The position numbers and the translations under genes were made by a program. This document shows, piece after piece, positions 13,326 to 24,339 of a stretch of 64,000 nucleotides of DNA (within the stretch, counting starts at the first letter, position 1; each line of letters begins with the position of its first letter). A model generated the notes under the pieces. It saw nothing but the letters and a program-made list of their open reading frames with translations. It made no database searches and was not told where the DNA came from. The DNA comes from Ceriagrion tenellum (Eukaryota > Arthropoda > Insecta > Odonata > Coenagrionidae): assembly GCA_963169105.1 (NCBI GenBank), contig OY720639.1, positions 48,713,848 to 48,777,847 of the forward strand, written 5' to 3'.

Positions 13326-13704
13326 ATTCCCGATCCGGGTTAATTGAGTCTAATTTCAAAGGTCCATGCATGAAACATAAGGAGACAAATGCGCATTTGA
13401 ATTGATTATTAAAAGCCTCGTACTTCAACTGTCATTTTTCCATAATCCTAAAAACACGCCATTAATTAAATAAATAATTAAAAGATTCGATCAATTGAAG
13501 CACTCGAATCAGAAGTTGTATAGTCCAGGGGTTTTAAACGTAGTTAGCAACTTCTGTTTCTGAGTGCTTCTGTTAGTTTATAATGAGCGACCAGGCTGCT
13601 GTCTTTTCCATTATTTGAGAATTCTTTCATCGACAAGATTTTTTTAAATTTCTATTCGATGGGATCGATAGGTTTCAACTGTCCGAAATTATTTTCTATT
13701 GTTC

Positions 13705-13825
13705 GGAAAATATTGTCTATTTTTATATGTTATTGCCATCTCTCGTGGGGATGGAGAGAACAAAACGCCCTTACTAATTCTGAGCTCACCCTCACGTAAC
13801 TTCTTCCCGAGAATTCTCTCGTATT
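13705..13825. repeat. Diverged direct repeat, copy B
   Basis: Partner of 13205-13325, about 500 bp away in the same orientation and noticeably more GC-rich. The 74-94-codon frames over it occur on both strands and look incidental. Confidence 0.55.
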
Positions 13826-13979
13826 TCTCGTGCCGGAGGGAAGGAAGTGAGAAAGGAATGGTGGGGTTGGAAGTGGGAATGATGCGCAGTCGAAGAAGGA
13901 GGAGGAAGAAAAGTACTTCCATCCCTTTCCTCTTCCTAGGAACCAACCAGCCAACCCGGCTCGCTTCCCAGAATTACTC

Positions 13980-14260
13980 TTGAACCCTTTCCCGCTTTCT
14001 TCGGAGTACCTTTAAAGGGAAGAAAGGCGGGGTCGGGGGAATAAAAAGGGTTGGAAACGGGGGCGTAAGGGTTCGCGGGGACGGCCCCAGGTGTCGAATA
14101 TCCCCAGGGGACGCTTCGGGGATCGCCGCCCCTGGCGGACCACCTGGTGCCCTTTCGCCCGTGGCGCGCCGTGCAAGACCTCCTCCTCCGCCGGGATCCT
14201 CTTTCCTTGGGCGGCCCTGAAAAGTTCGCCGGCTTCCTTCCCGCTACTCTCCACTCATTC
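13980..14260. other. GC-rich patch
   Basis: A CpG-rich block (for example GGGGATCGCCGCCCC near 14119-14133 and GGCGCGCCG near 14163-14171). It stands out from its AT-rich surroundings and has open frames on both strands that I do not recognise. It may be a CpG island or an exon. Confidence 0.35.
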
Positions 14261-14867
14261 CTATTCTTCTTCTAAGAAAAATCTGCGAGATGGGGTCACC
14301 CCTGGTGAAGATAGTGTAGGATGTTAGGATAGAACCACTCTGATCATCTCGGAGATTAAATATTCGCTGAAATTTGACGATATGCGTTGTCTCTTTTAGG
14401 ATTTGGCTATTTCCTCGGTTCAGTTAGTCGAATCGGTCTTGTTAATTTTTCATTCACACCCCAAATTCTCGATGGTGAAAAATCGAGGTGGAAACATTGA
14501 TATTGCATGAAGTGTGATTACGAGAAATGTCAGATACCAGATCATCATGGACGCAGAAATTATTGGTAAAATACATAAATTAGTTTTATCTCCTACACTA
14601 GAGTTGGACGACGGCTCGCACAATAATCGTTGTAATGCCGCATCTTGGTATTAAATTAAATACAACGAGCAAGTTTTAATGCGGTCTATTTTCGGACGAC
14701 TATAGTGACATTTTGTTAGCCTCAGTTTGCTTCTACGGAGTCGGTTAGCATGATTATCTAACGGTTTAAGTAGTTTTCTATGAAAATGAGTGAAAATCCT
14801 TCTACTTTATTCCTGCTTAAGGGTCTATCTACCTACATTAATTTTTCTGTTCTACCTACATTACTTA

Positions 14868-15197
14868 AGAAATTCTGGTGTATTTCAGAACTGGTGTATT
14901 TCAGAGCGACACACAGAATATTATCATGACGCCTCACTACATCTCTAGGCCTGACAGAAGCAACAAAAAAATAAGAGAGATACTTTGCCGAAAAGATAGG
15001 TAAGTACAAAAACTCTTTCTTTCCGTGCACAATAAGCGACCACGATTAAAACCGAGCTCCTCTAAGTACACTTCCATAATATACGTCACCGTTTCACCTC
15101 CCAAAACCTTACATCTTTATTTGGCTGGTGTCTTAACATCCCCTGCCACATGCCCATGCGGCGGCTCGCAGAGTGGTATGTAGATTTAGATGTATTT
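14868..15197 (+). mobile_element. CR1/L2-type LINE 3' end
   Basis: This is the plus-strand counterpart of the minus-strand copy at 55121-55411. Shared blocks include GAATATTATCATGACGCCTC, ATCTCTAGG, CTGACAGAAGC, TAAGAGAGATAC, CACCTCCCAAAACCTTA and CCCCTGCCACATGCC. The end of the ORF can be read as KYKNSFFPCTISD (about 15007-15045), the closing SFFPRTI-type motif of CR1/Jockey reverse-transcriptase proteins. Frame breaks upstream show it is dead. The element ends at GTAGATTTAGATG, the short terminal repeat seen reversed in the copy at 16687. Confidence 0.8.
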
Positions 15198-16686
15198 CTT
15201 TCTTCATATCAGGATACGTCCTGTCTATCTTCATCCCACACGTACTGTCTATCGTTTTCGTACCCTTCCCCGCTTTCCCTATATCCTGCCGTCGATCACG
15301 GCTTTCAGCAGCACTTCGTCTCTTAACGCCTCTTCCAATCGTCTTATCTGCCTCCTAATCTCCTCCAGAAGTTTCTTCTCTTCACCAACCATGCCAAACT
15401 TTTCGTAGTTGTTCTACATTCCTGTTCATCTTAAGGGATGTGCATGAGTGTTAATGGACAAATGAAGTTATTACGAAAAATACGAGGCGCGTTTATACAC
15501 ACGCGGCTTTCGAAGAGGTTTTTAATGCCAGATCTCTAGTTATCTCCAACTTTATCGACGGGAAACTGTTCCATCACTTGATGTAAAACAATGTATTTTG
15601 TATTTTCTATGCGAAACGTAGGCCTGACCGGTGGAAAAGTAAGGGATGAGGGTAGAATTTCTGGAATTTGTATCTTCTTCTGTATTTGTTGACCCGAAGA
15701 TTGCGTTGTTGCAGATCTCCAATCCAGCTATTATCTATTCTCAGCCAGCTTATCTATTGTCAGACAACTGGTGTCCAGACATTTTAAATAAGAATTTGCC
15801 CAAAACGTTGTCAATTCTATTGCGCACTTTTATTATCAAAGCGTCTGAGAACACTGAATGTTTTAACAAAATGGTGACGCGCCTTCCAACATCCTCAGGC
15901 TCATGCTTGAACGTAATAAGTGACCGATAACTGAGACTCTTTATGTGCCATATGTGACGCTAGGATATGTTGGTGTTGATGGTGTTTTTTGGGAAGTGGC
16001 GCGAGGGCGGCGACGAATTTGGTATTAGAACTAGTCAAATTCTTGAAAATAGTGATTAGAGCTCCAAAGTTTTACGTACCATCAGATTGACAAGAGTATT
16101 ACATAAGTGATATAAAAAGACCACTGTGGAGTATTGATGTCCTGACTCCTAAATAACTATCATCCTAATTCAGTATCACCTTTGGTCATTCAATCCTAAG
16201 ATTGGTCGATAGCAGCTCTCCATCCTTCCCTATCTAATGCTAGCCCCACTACCTCCTGGTAGGAAATAAGGTGGCTGGAGCGGTAATCCTAAGTCGTAGT
16301 TTCACTTTGGAATGATTTTTCTAGAAAGTCAGAAAAAATTCCCGAATCACAATGTATAGAAGTACATTTTTTAATACAGAGGATATGACCATAAGTAGAA
16401 ATTTGAAAATGGCAAGAATTCACTAATTAAAAAATAACTTGGTTTTCTTCCACTGATTTATAAATTTATATAATATTGCCTATTTGGAAATAAATCAGTG
16501 TAAGAAAGCAAAGTTATTTTTTCATCAGTGAAAATCAACTCCACATAGTTGAGCCTTAAACCATGGAACGTCTATGGCAAGAATCATTTTTAAAAACTTT
16601 CGTCCCCATTGTGGAATTCATATGAATTGGGTTTACGGCTCTGAATTCGAAGTTTTATTGAAAATCATATGTTTTTACGTGTTTTT
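15198..16686. other. No supportable feature
   Basis: Mixed AT-rich sequence. Frames of 60-95 codons (for example 15646-15930, +) match no family. At 16424-16520 two stretches containing AATAACTT and TTATAAATTTATATAA form a loosely palindromic region. Confidence 0.5.
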
Positions 16687-16935
16687 TCATCTACATCTAC
16701 CTATTACACTGCAAGCCACCTCGAGGGAGTTTGACAGGGGTGATTTATCACCAACATGCATTAGGGTACGAATTTAATTTCACCAACAATTTTGTACTCA
16801 ATATGGTTCATTAACATGCGTGAGCACCGTTATGATAGTATGAAACGTTGTATTTTGCGTTTATGGGAAATGTTTACGCGAATTATAAGTCAAATGCCAT
16901 GGAGCTGTGTTGAAATGCCATTAACTTGCCATTAA
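16687..16935 (-). mobile_element. CR1/L2-type LINE 3'-UTR fragment
   Basis: It starts with CATCTACATCTAC, the reversed terminal repeat of this LINE group. It continues with CTGCAAGCCACCTCGAGGG, TTGACAGGGGTGA, TTATCACCAACATGCA and TTTCACCAACA, matching 5386 and 42188. Only the 3' untranslated end is present. Confidence 0.75.
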
Positions 16936-17396
16936 ACCAAGTCAGTAGCATTCCATTCGTTTTGCTTTTATCTATGCATTTGGCTTCTATGTTAACGTTA
17001 GCATAGTTTCACACCTATACTTACGCAAGTCTATATGTACGTAAATTAGTTGTAAATGTAAAATGGATAACTGCTGTTCACATTAGATGAAAAATATGTC
17101 GACGGGGCTGTGCGTACCAAGAAAAAGATCTAAAAAAGGGCTAGATAGGCACAAGTTGTCATTCATGACAGACAAACCTGAAAAAAGTGCTTTTGAGGAA
17201 GAAGTGGGGCGATAACAAATTAAACGTGCCTGGAGCCTAATGAGAATCTAAAACCAGGATTGAATTGCATCTGATGCATGAAATGCAAAATATGGGCTCA
17301 CGAATGCTGCAGCTGCAGGAAACAAGTTTTTATGTCGTTGTACTAACAGTAACCGGGATGAAGATGATGGCAATTTTTCAATGTGTTTATAATATA

Positions 17397-17421
17397 CTAG
17401 CTGGGGTACCCGGCTTCGCTC
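17397..17421 (-). other. Helitron 3' terminus
   Basis: Read on the minus strand this is GCGAAGCC, GGGTACCC, CAGCTAG and then host T. The CTAG end and the small palindrome just before it match the termination signal of Helitrons, which lack terminal inverted repeats and target duplications. Confidence 0.75.
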
Positions 17422-17520
17422 AGGAAGTTGATATGAGATTGTGTGGTAGTTGGAATAAAAGGATAAACTTTAAAATATAAGAGGTCAAAAAAAAATTTAT
17501 TGAAAACATATTCTAACTAT

Positions 17521-18245
17521 TTACAATACTTGTTTATACACAACATTTTTTCATATTGTTATCCGGGGTATATATTCGAATATTTCGAATTTCCTACTCG
17601 AGAGCAAGCTACATATAGTTGACCGTGAGAGAAGCAGGAGTCTTTGAGGTTGATGCCGCAATATTTTAAAGTTACTCCTTGCGCTTTGTTAATTGTTCAA
17701 CTATAGGCTAATGTGATTGGATATTGCAGTCTTTTAAATTGGAATGACAGTTCAGTAGAGACCAGTGGTATTCTGGGGATAAATACTGTGTGTCCTTTGT
17801 CCTTTCCAGTCATAAGTTCGGCTTCGATGATGTTATTTGATAGCTGTTTAACGATCATCCTTGTTCCATTACTTAGTTTTGGTGAGTAGAGATTTCTGAG
17901 TAGTATGATCGGAGATCCAATTTTCAGTCGAAGGCAGTGTAATGGCATGCCTGGTACTTGCAAAGAGTTTAGGAATTCTGTGGGGAAGTTGACACTTTCT
18001 TCAACGTTTACCATCGTGTCGATCGATTTGTATATTCTCTCTTCTTGGGGAATTTTCTTTTGAATATTAAAGTTGATATCGTCGACAATATTATTTTTAG
18101 TTGCCAAAATTGCTCTTTGAAATAGCAATTCCGGATTGCTATAGTTGTGAACAATGTTTGGATAACTTTGGTCTTGCTGTTCTTTTTGATTTCGGCGTTT
18201 TGATTCAGAACTGGCAAGATCTCCTCCTCTTTTACGTTTGGGCAT
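17521..18245 (-). pseudogene. Helitron PIF1-like helicase, deleted and broken
   Basis: A 182-codon frame (18245 down to 17697) starts MPKRKRGGDL, a basic N-terminus like those of Helitron Rep-helicase proteins. It then jumps to the C-terminal part of the PIF1-like helicase: YPNIVHNYSNPELL, ILATKNNIVDDIN, YKSIDTMVN, FPTEFLNSL, PGMPLHCLRLKIGSPIILLRNL, NGTRMIVKQL, IPRIPL and FKRLQYPITLAYS. The Rep domain and the Walker-type ATPase motifs are deleted. A TGA at 17697-17699 sits where the conserved Met-Thr of the next motif should be. Reading on in the same frame gives TINKAQG and then CFSHGQLYVACSRVG. A later frame shift is needed to reach the natural ending KNVVYKQVL and stop (17521). AATAAA follows at 17496-17501. 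A 182-residue stub is the only product expected. Confidence 0.9.
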
Positions 18246-18460
18246 TGTATAAAATATAAATCAAATCAATTTTTTACTAACAAATACATTAAGTACACTT
18301 AACACACTTTTCTCACTTTTTTTCGATTTATATTCAGTCACTGTATGTATCACTTTGACTACTCACACTTCACTGTTCGTTTTTATTCACTCACTGTACT
18401 ACTTTGGAATTTTCACTTCTTTTTCGGCTCTCCCCTTCGTCACTGATAAGAAACTAACGT
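18246..18460 (-). promoter_or_regulatory. A-rich untranslated leader
   Basis: The roughly 210 bases between the expected transcription start and the ATG at 18245 are A-rich on the minus strand. They contain repeated AGTGAA and GTGAG motifs and no upstream ATG-led long frame. Unstructured A-rich leaders with such motifs are a known feature of insect hsp70 mRNAs. The resemblance is my inference, not an alignment. Confidence 0.4.
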
Positions 18461-18482
18461 TCGAACCCACGACGGATCTTGC

Positions 18483-18501
18483 TTTATATACCCCTACCAA
18501 T
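18483..18501 (-). promoter_or_regulatory. TATA box and CCAAT motif
   Basis: TATATAAA on the minus strand (18490-18483) lies about 30 bp before a GTTAGTT sequence suited to be an initiator, and about 245 bp before the helicase ATG. A CCAAT motif (plus strand 18497-18501) sits just upstream. Together with the array at 18531-18720 this is a coherent core promoter. Confidence 0.65.
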
Positions 18502-18530
18502 GGGTAGCCCCACCCATGCCAAAAAGGCTT

Positions 18531-18735
18531 CGAATGGTCCACAATGTTCCAGAACATTCCACAATATTCGAGAGTGTTCTGGAATGTTCCACAATGATCT
18601 GGGATGTTCCCGAATGTTCCAGACTAATCCCGAACATTCCAGAGCATCCCGGTACATTCTGGAATGTTGTGGAATGTTCTCGAATACTCTCGAATGTTCT
18701 GGACTGTTCAAGAAGTTTCTAGAGGGCGAAACTTC
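18531..18735 (-). promoter_or_regulatory. Heat-shock-element array, 19 units of 10 bp
   Basis: From 18531 to 18720 every 10 bp repeats the pattern nGAAnnTTCn without a single register slip. Seven units are perfect matches to GAAnnTTC: those beginning 18551, 18591, 18621, 18641, 18671, 18701 and 18711, give or take register within the unit. Most others differ at one base. A further perfect site, GAAACTTC, lies out of register at 18728-18735. Heat-shock factor trimers bind alternating nGAAn pentamers, so this amounts to about 38 contiguous half-sites. It begins about 40 bp upstream of the TATA box, the normal position for an hsp promoter. It could instead be a minisatellite that happens to fit the motif. 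Confidence 0.75.
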
Positions 18736-18907
18736 CAGCCCTTATATCTTCTAAAGCACGCCGTTCAGGTAAAAGCGCGAACCTTCTTCATGGATGGGGG
18801 ATAGAGGGCTACCACAACATATAACTCCCGTGATCGTACCGGGACTCGTTTCTGAGTTTTAGCGGCACGCACATTGTACACTTACTTTTATAATATATAT
18901 TGATTGA

Positions 18908-20450
18908 TTAGGCTAATGAACGACTTTATACCATGGGAAAAGTTTTTTCTATTGATCCGTCGAGGCTTCTTATACGTTTACGAACGTACCCCGGCCGGTG
19001 TACCAACTTGCCCCACATAGGAGGCATGTTAGTACACGTGTATTGATCTAAGGAAATAAACTTATAAATGACAAAAGTGTACTTAAATAGCCCCTGTCTC
19101 CCCTATTTTTCCAGCGTTACTGCTTTGAGGAATTGTTGTATTTCTTTTTTAATCAATTTCCGATTTTTACCCTATCTTGGAATATCATTTTACCTTCCCG
19201 ATTTAGATAGAGATTCTTCATGGGAGTATTAAGAATAGGAGACCATTTATTAAGCATTGCAGTAATGAAATAGCTGTGAAAGAGGTATTCCAGGGCTTGG
19301 TAATTCAAGATCAATTCGTTCAAGTATTACACGTAAGACGGTTTATGCCATTTTCGACCTCCTCCCCGCCCCCTATGTAAGACAATGTTAGATTTTCCCT
19401 AAACCCCCCCTTTCCCTCTTATTTTTACGTAAGACGTTATATATGTATATCTACGTACAGCTTTGAGCACTGGATATCGTATAATTATGCAGTGTTGGAA
19501 TACCTCATTTATTAACATTAAGAGCGAAACAATACCACAGCTGATGAAGTGAACAATCATAGGATATTTGGAAAAAAACACAGGATATTTGAAAACGATA
19601 GAATCTTTCAAGAAGGACAAATATCTTACGTAAATTGGTTCCGGACCCCCTGCCCCTCCTCTTCATTTAAGATGATCCCAGCCTCCCTACCCCCATAAAC
19701 GTCTTACGTAATAATTGAATGGCCCCTAAGCCTAAGAGCAATCACTAAGCTCTTTGTCATAACCTGCCGCGAGAGGAAAAGACATGATGGGCATGCTCAC
19801 ATGTACGACGTGTAAATTGTATGTATTTTAACATATATAGTTACTATTTTTACATTGTAAATAGTAAATACCGATCTATTACATAAGTTATCTGACATTG
19901 TGTACTGAGTACTACTCAATTTCTCGCTGGAAAAAGTTACTTTCTTTCGCCTCAAGTCATTGGTATTTCCTTTATCCAAGAGTCGAGTGAAGGTCAGAGC
20001 TGTTTTTTAAAATGCCGTTATGCACGACGTATTCTTCGCCGAATTTAATTTTCGTGGTCAAACATGCGTTACTCCGCAAGAAAACGTGGGTTTCCTGGGT
20101 CGGAAGTTTTATGTCCCTCCAATATATATCGAGTTGATGTTTTTTTCATTGTCTTCTGTCTAAGGGAACGTGTTTTCGCAAGCCGTTTTTTGTCGTTTAT
20201 CTTGGCGAAGGTGGTTTGGAAGGCGTTTTTGCGGGAAATTCCTCGAATACGTCCGGTCTTCCTCAACTTGGGAACTTATCGCAGGTCAAAAGTCCCCACC
20301 GCAAGGTACCTGAATCAAGGCAGCCAGTGTAAAAACCGTCGTCAAAACTTCCTGGCCTCGTGCTATGCAAGGAAAATGTTTTTTTCTTTAATCTCAGGGT
20401 CTGTGAATGAACAGGGGAAAGTAGTAGTTTTGAAAAGTTTCCTCTCGTTT
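18908..20450. other. No supportable feature
   Basis: AT-rich sequence outside the Helitron. The 158-codon frame at 20064-20540 (+) runs into a tandem duplication and matches no family. Several ACGTAAGAC or TTACGTAA motifs recur between 19329 and 19710, perhaps remnants of a decayed short repeat. Confidence 0.5.
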
Positions 20451-20602
20451 TCGAATTCCCTTGAAAAGTTAAGAGATATATTTTTATTTTATGCTTGGAA
20501 GTCTAGTTCTATTTTACTTTATTCTCTCGAATTCCCTTGAAAAGTTAAGAGATATATTTTTATTTTATGCTTGGAAGTCTAGTTCTATTTTACTTTATTC
20601 CA
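20451..20602. repeat. 76 bp tandem duplication
   Basis: Two adjacent copies (20451-20526 and 20527-20602) share TCGAATTCCCTTGAAAAG through TTTTACTTTATTC with no difference I can see. The event is very recent or the locus is assembled with variation. Confidence 0.92.
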
Positions 20603-21953
20603 CTACGTTTTATCCAGGTGTAAGTTACGTGTGGTATTCGGAAAGTGGGAATCATCTGAAGCTTCTGCCATTTATCAACCATTAATTCTTTATATCTTGG
20701 AACGTTGATATTTTGTGAGCATGTTCGCATACTACTAGGCAAATAATCTAAAAAGCCTAGGACTCCTCTTCTGGCATAAAAAAGTATTATCTATATGCTA
20801 TACTTTCTCATAAATCTTTTCTTTTTTATCAATAAGTCATTTCCTCTTCGGTAGAAGATGGGAATTGTGGAATACGTCGGTATTTCCTCATCGCCGACGT
20901 TTCCAATAAATAAATACGCTTCTACAGTGATTTAAATGAGTTTACATTATTTAAAAATAATTGTTAATTCATATTAGATACAAAACTGGATCAAAATTTC
21001 ACGCAGAAAACATTTTCCTTTGAATATTTATTTTTGGAACTTAAGTTTGGCTGTCATTTTTTAAATTTACTTATATCAATTGTGTTTCGCTTATTGTTGT
21101 CGTATTTTACTAACTACGTAATATTAACCAATGCAAATCGTATTGGGAAGAAAAAATATTTATCGATTAAAAATTAAGGTTTCAAAATGATTTTGAGTTG
21201 AGATTTTAACTACCCTCAAAAATCCGATTATGTTTCAGTTAACGGGAAAAAAGTTTGTTGAAGCCTAAGTGAGCTGAGCTCCAACTTGCAGTGTTAATAA
21301 TCTAAGCCTACCCTTGGAGAAACCCTTTTGAGCGGTTTAATTTTTTTATTGTCTAAATCAGTCAACTGTATCTATTTTTCCTACAGTTTGTTTAGATTGA
21401 AATGTTTGAGAAATTATATGATGACCGTGTCGAAATTTTATATTGGGTGGTTTTCGTTTATTGATTTTCCTCGTAACATCTCATAGTGTTGTACCATGGG
21501 CCACTTTGATCTACCCGGACGTCTGGTGTGACGAGCCAGTCCTAATTATATACCTCTGACTAATACAGCCAAGTAAGGTATGCGAAATGGTAACATGCAT
21601 AAAAATCAATTGTCCTACTTAAAACAAACAATTCCCTCAGGAACTCCAATATCCACGTGTTGTATGTGTTAACCGCAGAAATTCATAGTTGCCTTTCAAC
21701 ATTACATAAGCATTTGGAAAAGTCTCGCTATCCGAATCGGCATTTTGGTGGCTTGACGTCACCACACGATGGCGCCTCTCTAATCTACATGTATTTCATC
21801 GTGAAATATTGTCATGCTAGTTAATTGTTTCCCGCAGAGAGACATTTTCGTCAAAACACGAAAAACATCTCTAACTGGCAAGGAAATATGTCGTGGAGCT
21901 GTTATCGTCGATTCCGATACTTGACGTAATCCCCCGGGGTACCAATGCACGTG
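20603..21953. other. No supportable feature
   Basis: AT-rich. No frame above 60 codons that I recognise, and no repeat or RNA structure noted. Confidence 0.55.
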
Positions 21954-22325
21954 TAGGGATGGGCACTGGTAATCGAGTACCCGAATGAATACCAGGATAC
22001 CCGGACGAGTACACAAGTACTCAGATGAATACTTTGGTATTCAAATGAATACCTCGATACCATACATTTGAGTACCTGATTGCCGCGAAGAGGAGTCGAG
22101 TACCTGTGTGAATACCACTGAATACGAGTACCCAAATGAAATACGTACAGGCGAGTACAGAGTACCACGCCATTGGCCAAGGAATTCGACTGAGCATTCA
22201 CTTATTACTCAAATGAATATCTGGTATCCATGGTATCCAGGTATTTATTTAAGTACCCAAGTATCCATCCGAGTACTCATGAACTCGTCCGGGCATCCAG
22301 GTATTCATTCGGGTAGTCGATTACC
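21954..22325. mobile_element. Foldback hAT-type MITE with GAATAC/GAGTAC motifs
   Basis: It starts TAGGGATGGGCACT, sharing TAGGGATGG with the MITE at 62483. From 21968 the sequence is inverted-repeated at the right end. The first 45 bp match the reverse complement of 22281-22325 with about four differences, and homology continues more loosely to about 100 bp on each side. The arms are built of short repeats of GAGTAC or GAATAC about 10-12 bp apart. The right terminal TAGGGATGG is missing or rearranged and no 8 bp target duplication is evident. Confidence 0.7.
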
Positions 22326-22329
22326 AATG

Positions 22330-24310
22330 AATGAATACATTTGGTCAATTCCTACCTCAGTGTTCCCACGCCACGCCAACAAACAATGATTGTTTTCCAT
22401 TTTGCTTGTTCGCCGAATAAGGGGTCAAAATCTTCGAGTGAGGAAGTGAACATAGATGAAGACCTTTAATTAATTTTCTTAGAAAAATGGAACGAGTGCT
22501 TTATTATTCATGTCCATTGTCCGAATCACTATAAATAAAGTGCAAGAATCATTCCTCGGAAATTTATTTGAATGCATCGTATATCTTAGCATAAGCGCAC
22601 AATTCAACTGCCTCTATTTTTAAAGAGTGCTATTTTCCGAAGAATTTCGATGATCTTCCCAATAGGGTAAAATACGGGCAATGGATTCAAACTATTAATT
22701 CACTTGAAGTTATGGAGCATTTTATTTGATGGTTGAAATGATGCTGGTGAAATCATTCAAGCACGGAAAAATTTCCTGCGGAAATAGTTATTTCTTTCAC
22801 TGATAAAACTGGGGCAGTTGGGCTGGATCTTTGCTCTTGACTGAGACTGCAGTGGGTGTAACTTCATAATTCATCGCAGGGATAATCCGATTCCATCGGC
22901 TCTATGTGACATGACATGCCCCTTTCTAAATGAAAGCAAGCAATAAGCCAATATTCATTCGCGAGTACTTTCTCGTTGTCTAAAACAGGGATTGCATATC
23001 AATTGGAGCTCGTAATGGCTTGTCCTTTCCCTGCTTCAAGAGAAAACGTAATCAATGCATTCTGATAGCATTTATGCCGCCTTTTGATTTAGTTACCCTA
23101 TGGAAATAAAGCTATCAGTGATGCGACGTACATTTTAAAGGCGTGTGCTCTAGAATCGTGTTTTTCTCTCGTTCGGGAAAGTTCAAAGGTAATGATGAAG
23201 AATCCCATGATTTTATCTGAGCGTGCTTCGATTCATATATCCGCTTCTTCTAGTAAATTCCAATTGGTTTTCTTGTTCAGGGCTTAAAATTTTTCCAAAT
23301 GTTTGTCAGTTCGCCTCGAGTCCAGCTTTTTTTTGGGTCTATTTCTTTTTATGCTACGGTTTCAATTTTCTCCCGCTAGCTCTAGTGTTCAATCTTTTCA
23401 GGGGTTAATGATGATGAGACTATGGGAGTTATTAAAAAAATACGAAAGAGCATAGGTAGGATTGATTTACGCCGCTTTGAACTTAATAGTGGAACAAATC
23501 AAATAGTAATGCTTATGTAGTGATTTATACAAATAGTGCTTCTTGGGTTATGAGCAGCGAAAACACTTTTTTTGGAGTGAAATTAAATCGTTTTAATTGA
23601 AATATGATTGTATGAGGCGACGTCTTTAACGTGTATCTGCCCCATAAAAGTTTGGACATTTTCTCGTGGTTTATCTTTGTAACGTTATTGCGTCTTTCCG
23701 ACTTTTTAGCTGTTACGCTGGATTTGTAATGCCTGTAGTTTTTTACTGCGCTGCTTATGGCTATACAGTATAAACAGTTAAAAAATATATATATTTAATG
23801 GGCACTCATAACTAATCGTTTGATCCAGATGTGCAAAATCTTGCATTTTGGTTGATGTTGGTCGTAAAACGGATGGCTGAGATAAATGTGTTTATTCTTG
23901 TCTGAAAACGTGCATGAGAGGCTTGCATTTAGCTTTGTTTAAGACTAATTGACATCATTCATGAGTAATGATACGGTGGCTTATTATTTAAGAACTTTAT
24001 TAAATTTTTACGCGTATTAGGATAGTCGTTACCTGTAACGCAAGTGATTGCTCATGCTTACTCTTCATTTAACGGGGAAATTAATCTTAGACCTTCTCAT
24101 TCATGTCTTATCTCGTACTCTTAAAGGAGTAATAATTGTATGTAACAATTACATCTAAAGTGGCTGTGACGATATTAATGGGACACCACATTTTTGTTGG
24201 TGCGAGAAATTCATTGGGTTTGGTCTGATCTCCGAGAAAATTTGTTAACGAATTGAAAGTTCTTCTCCAAATTATGAAAAGCATGGGAATCATCGGAGAC
24301 TTTTGGAAAA
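22330..24310. other. No supportable feature
   Basis: AT-rich, no recognisable coding or RNA feature. Short frames only. Confidence 0.55.
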
Positions 24311-24339
24311 TTGAAAAGTTAAATTTTTTAACTTTTCAA
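24311..24339. other. 13 bp perfect hairpin
   Basis: TTGAAAAGTTAAA and its exact reverse complement are separated by three T bases. It is AT-only apart from the G and C pairs. No element boundary is evident, and it may be a relic of a foldback element. Confidence 0.6.

Larger units (their letters stand above)
17397..18903 (-). mobile_element. Helitron, internally deleted (~1.5 kb)
   Basis: A rolling-circle transposon. On the minus strand it starts with TC just after an A (18903; 18907 is an equally good start) in an AT-rich lead-in, followed by GCCGCTAAAACTCAGAAACG, a typical Helitron 5' region. It ends with GCGAAGCCGGGTACCCCAG and then CTAG, next to a host T (17396), the standard CTRR-T end. 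The GGGTACCC palindrome lies just inside the 3' end where Helitrons carry a hairpin. Inside are a heat-shock-type promoter (18483-18735) and a truncated helicase frame (17521-18245). The Rep nuclease and most helicase motifs are missing, so it would need a full-length relative to move. Confidence 0.85.

Noticed and set aside
13689..14327. Opposed frames of 74-94 codons over the GC-rich patch
   Set aside because: Low stop density in GC-rich DNA explains open frames on both strands. No motif or splice context supports one.
18455..18475. GGGTTCGAACG on the minus strand as a Pol III B box or tRNA
   Set aside because: It lies at the expected transcription start of the Helitron promoter and has no A box or foldable tRNA around it.
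18479..18754. Three overlapping frames with repeated peptide units across the 10 bp array
   Set aside because: Both strands are open because the underlying DNA is a 10 bp repeat. The peptides only mirror that periodicity and have no start or splice support.
20064..20540. 158-codon plus-strand frame
   Set aside because: It runs through a recent tandem duplication, is not protein-like in composition and matches no family.
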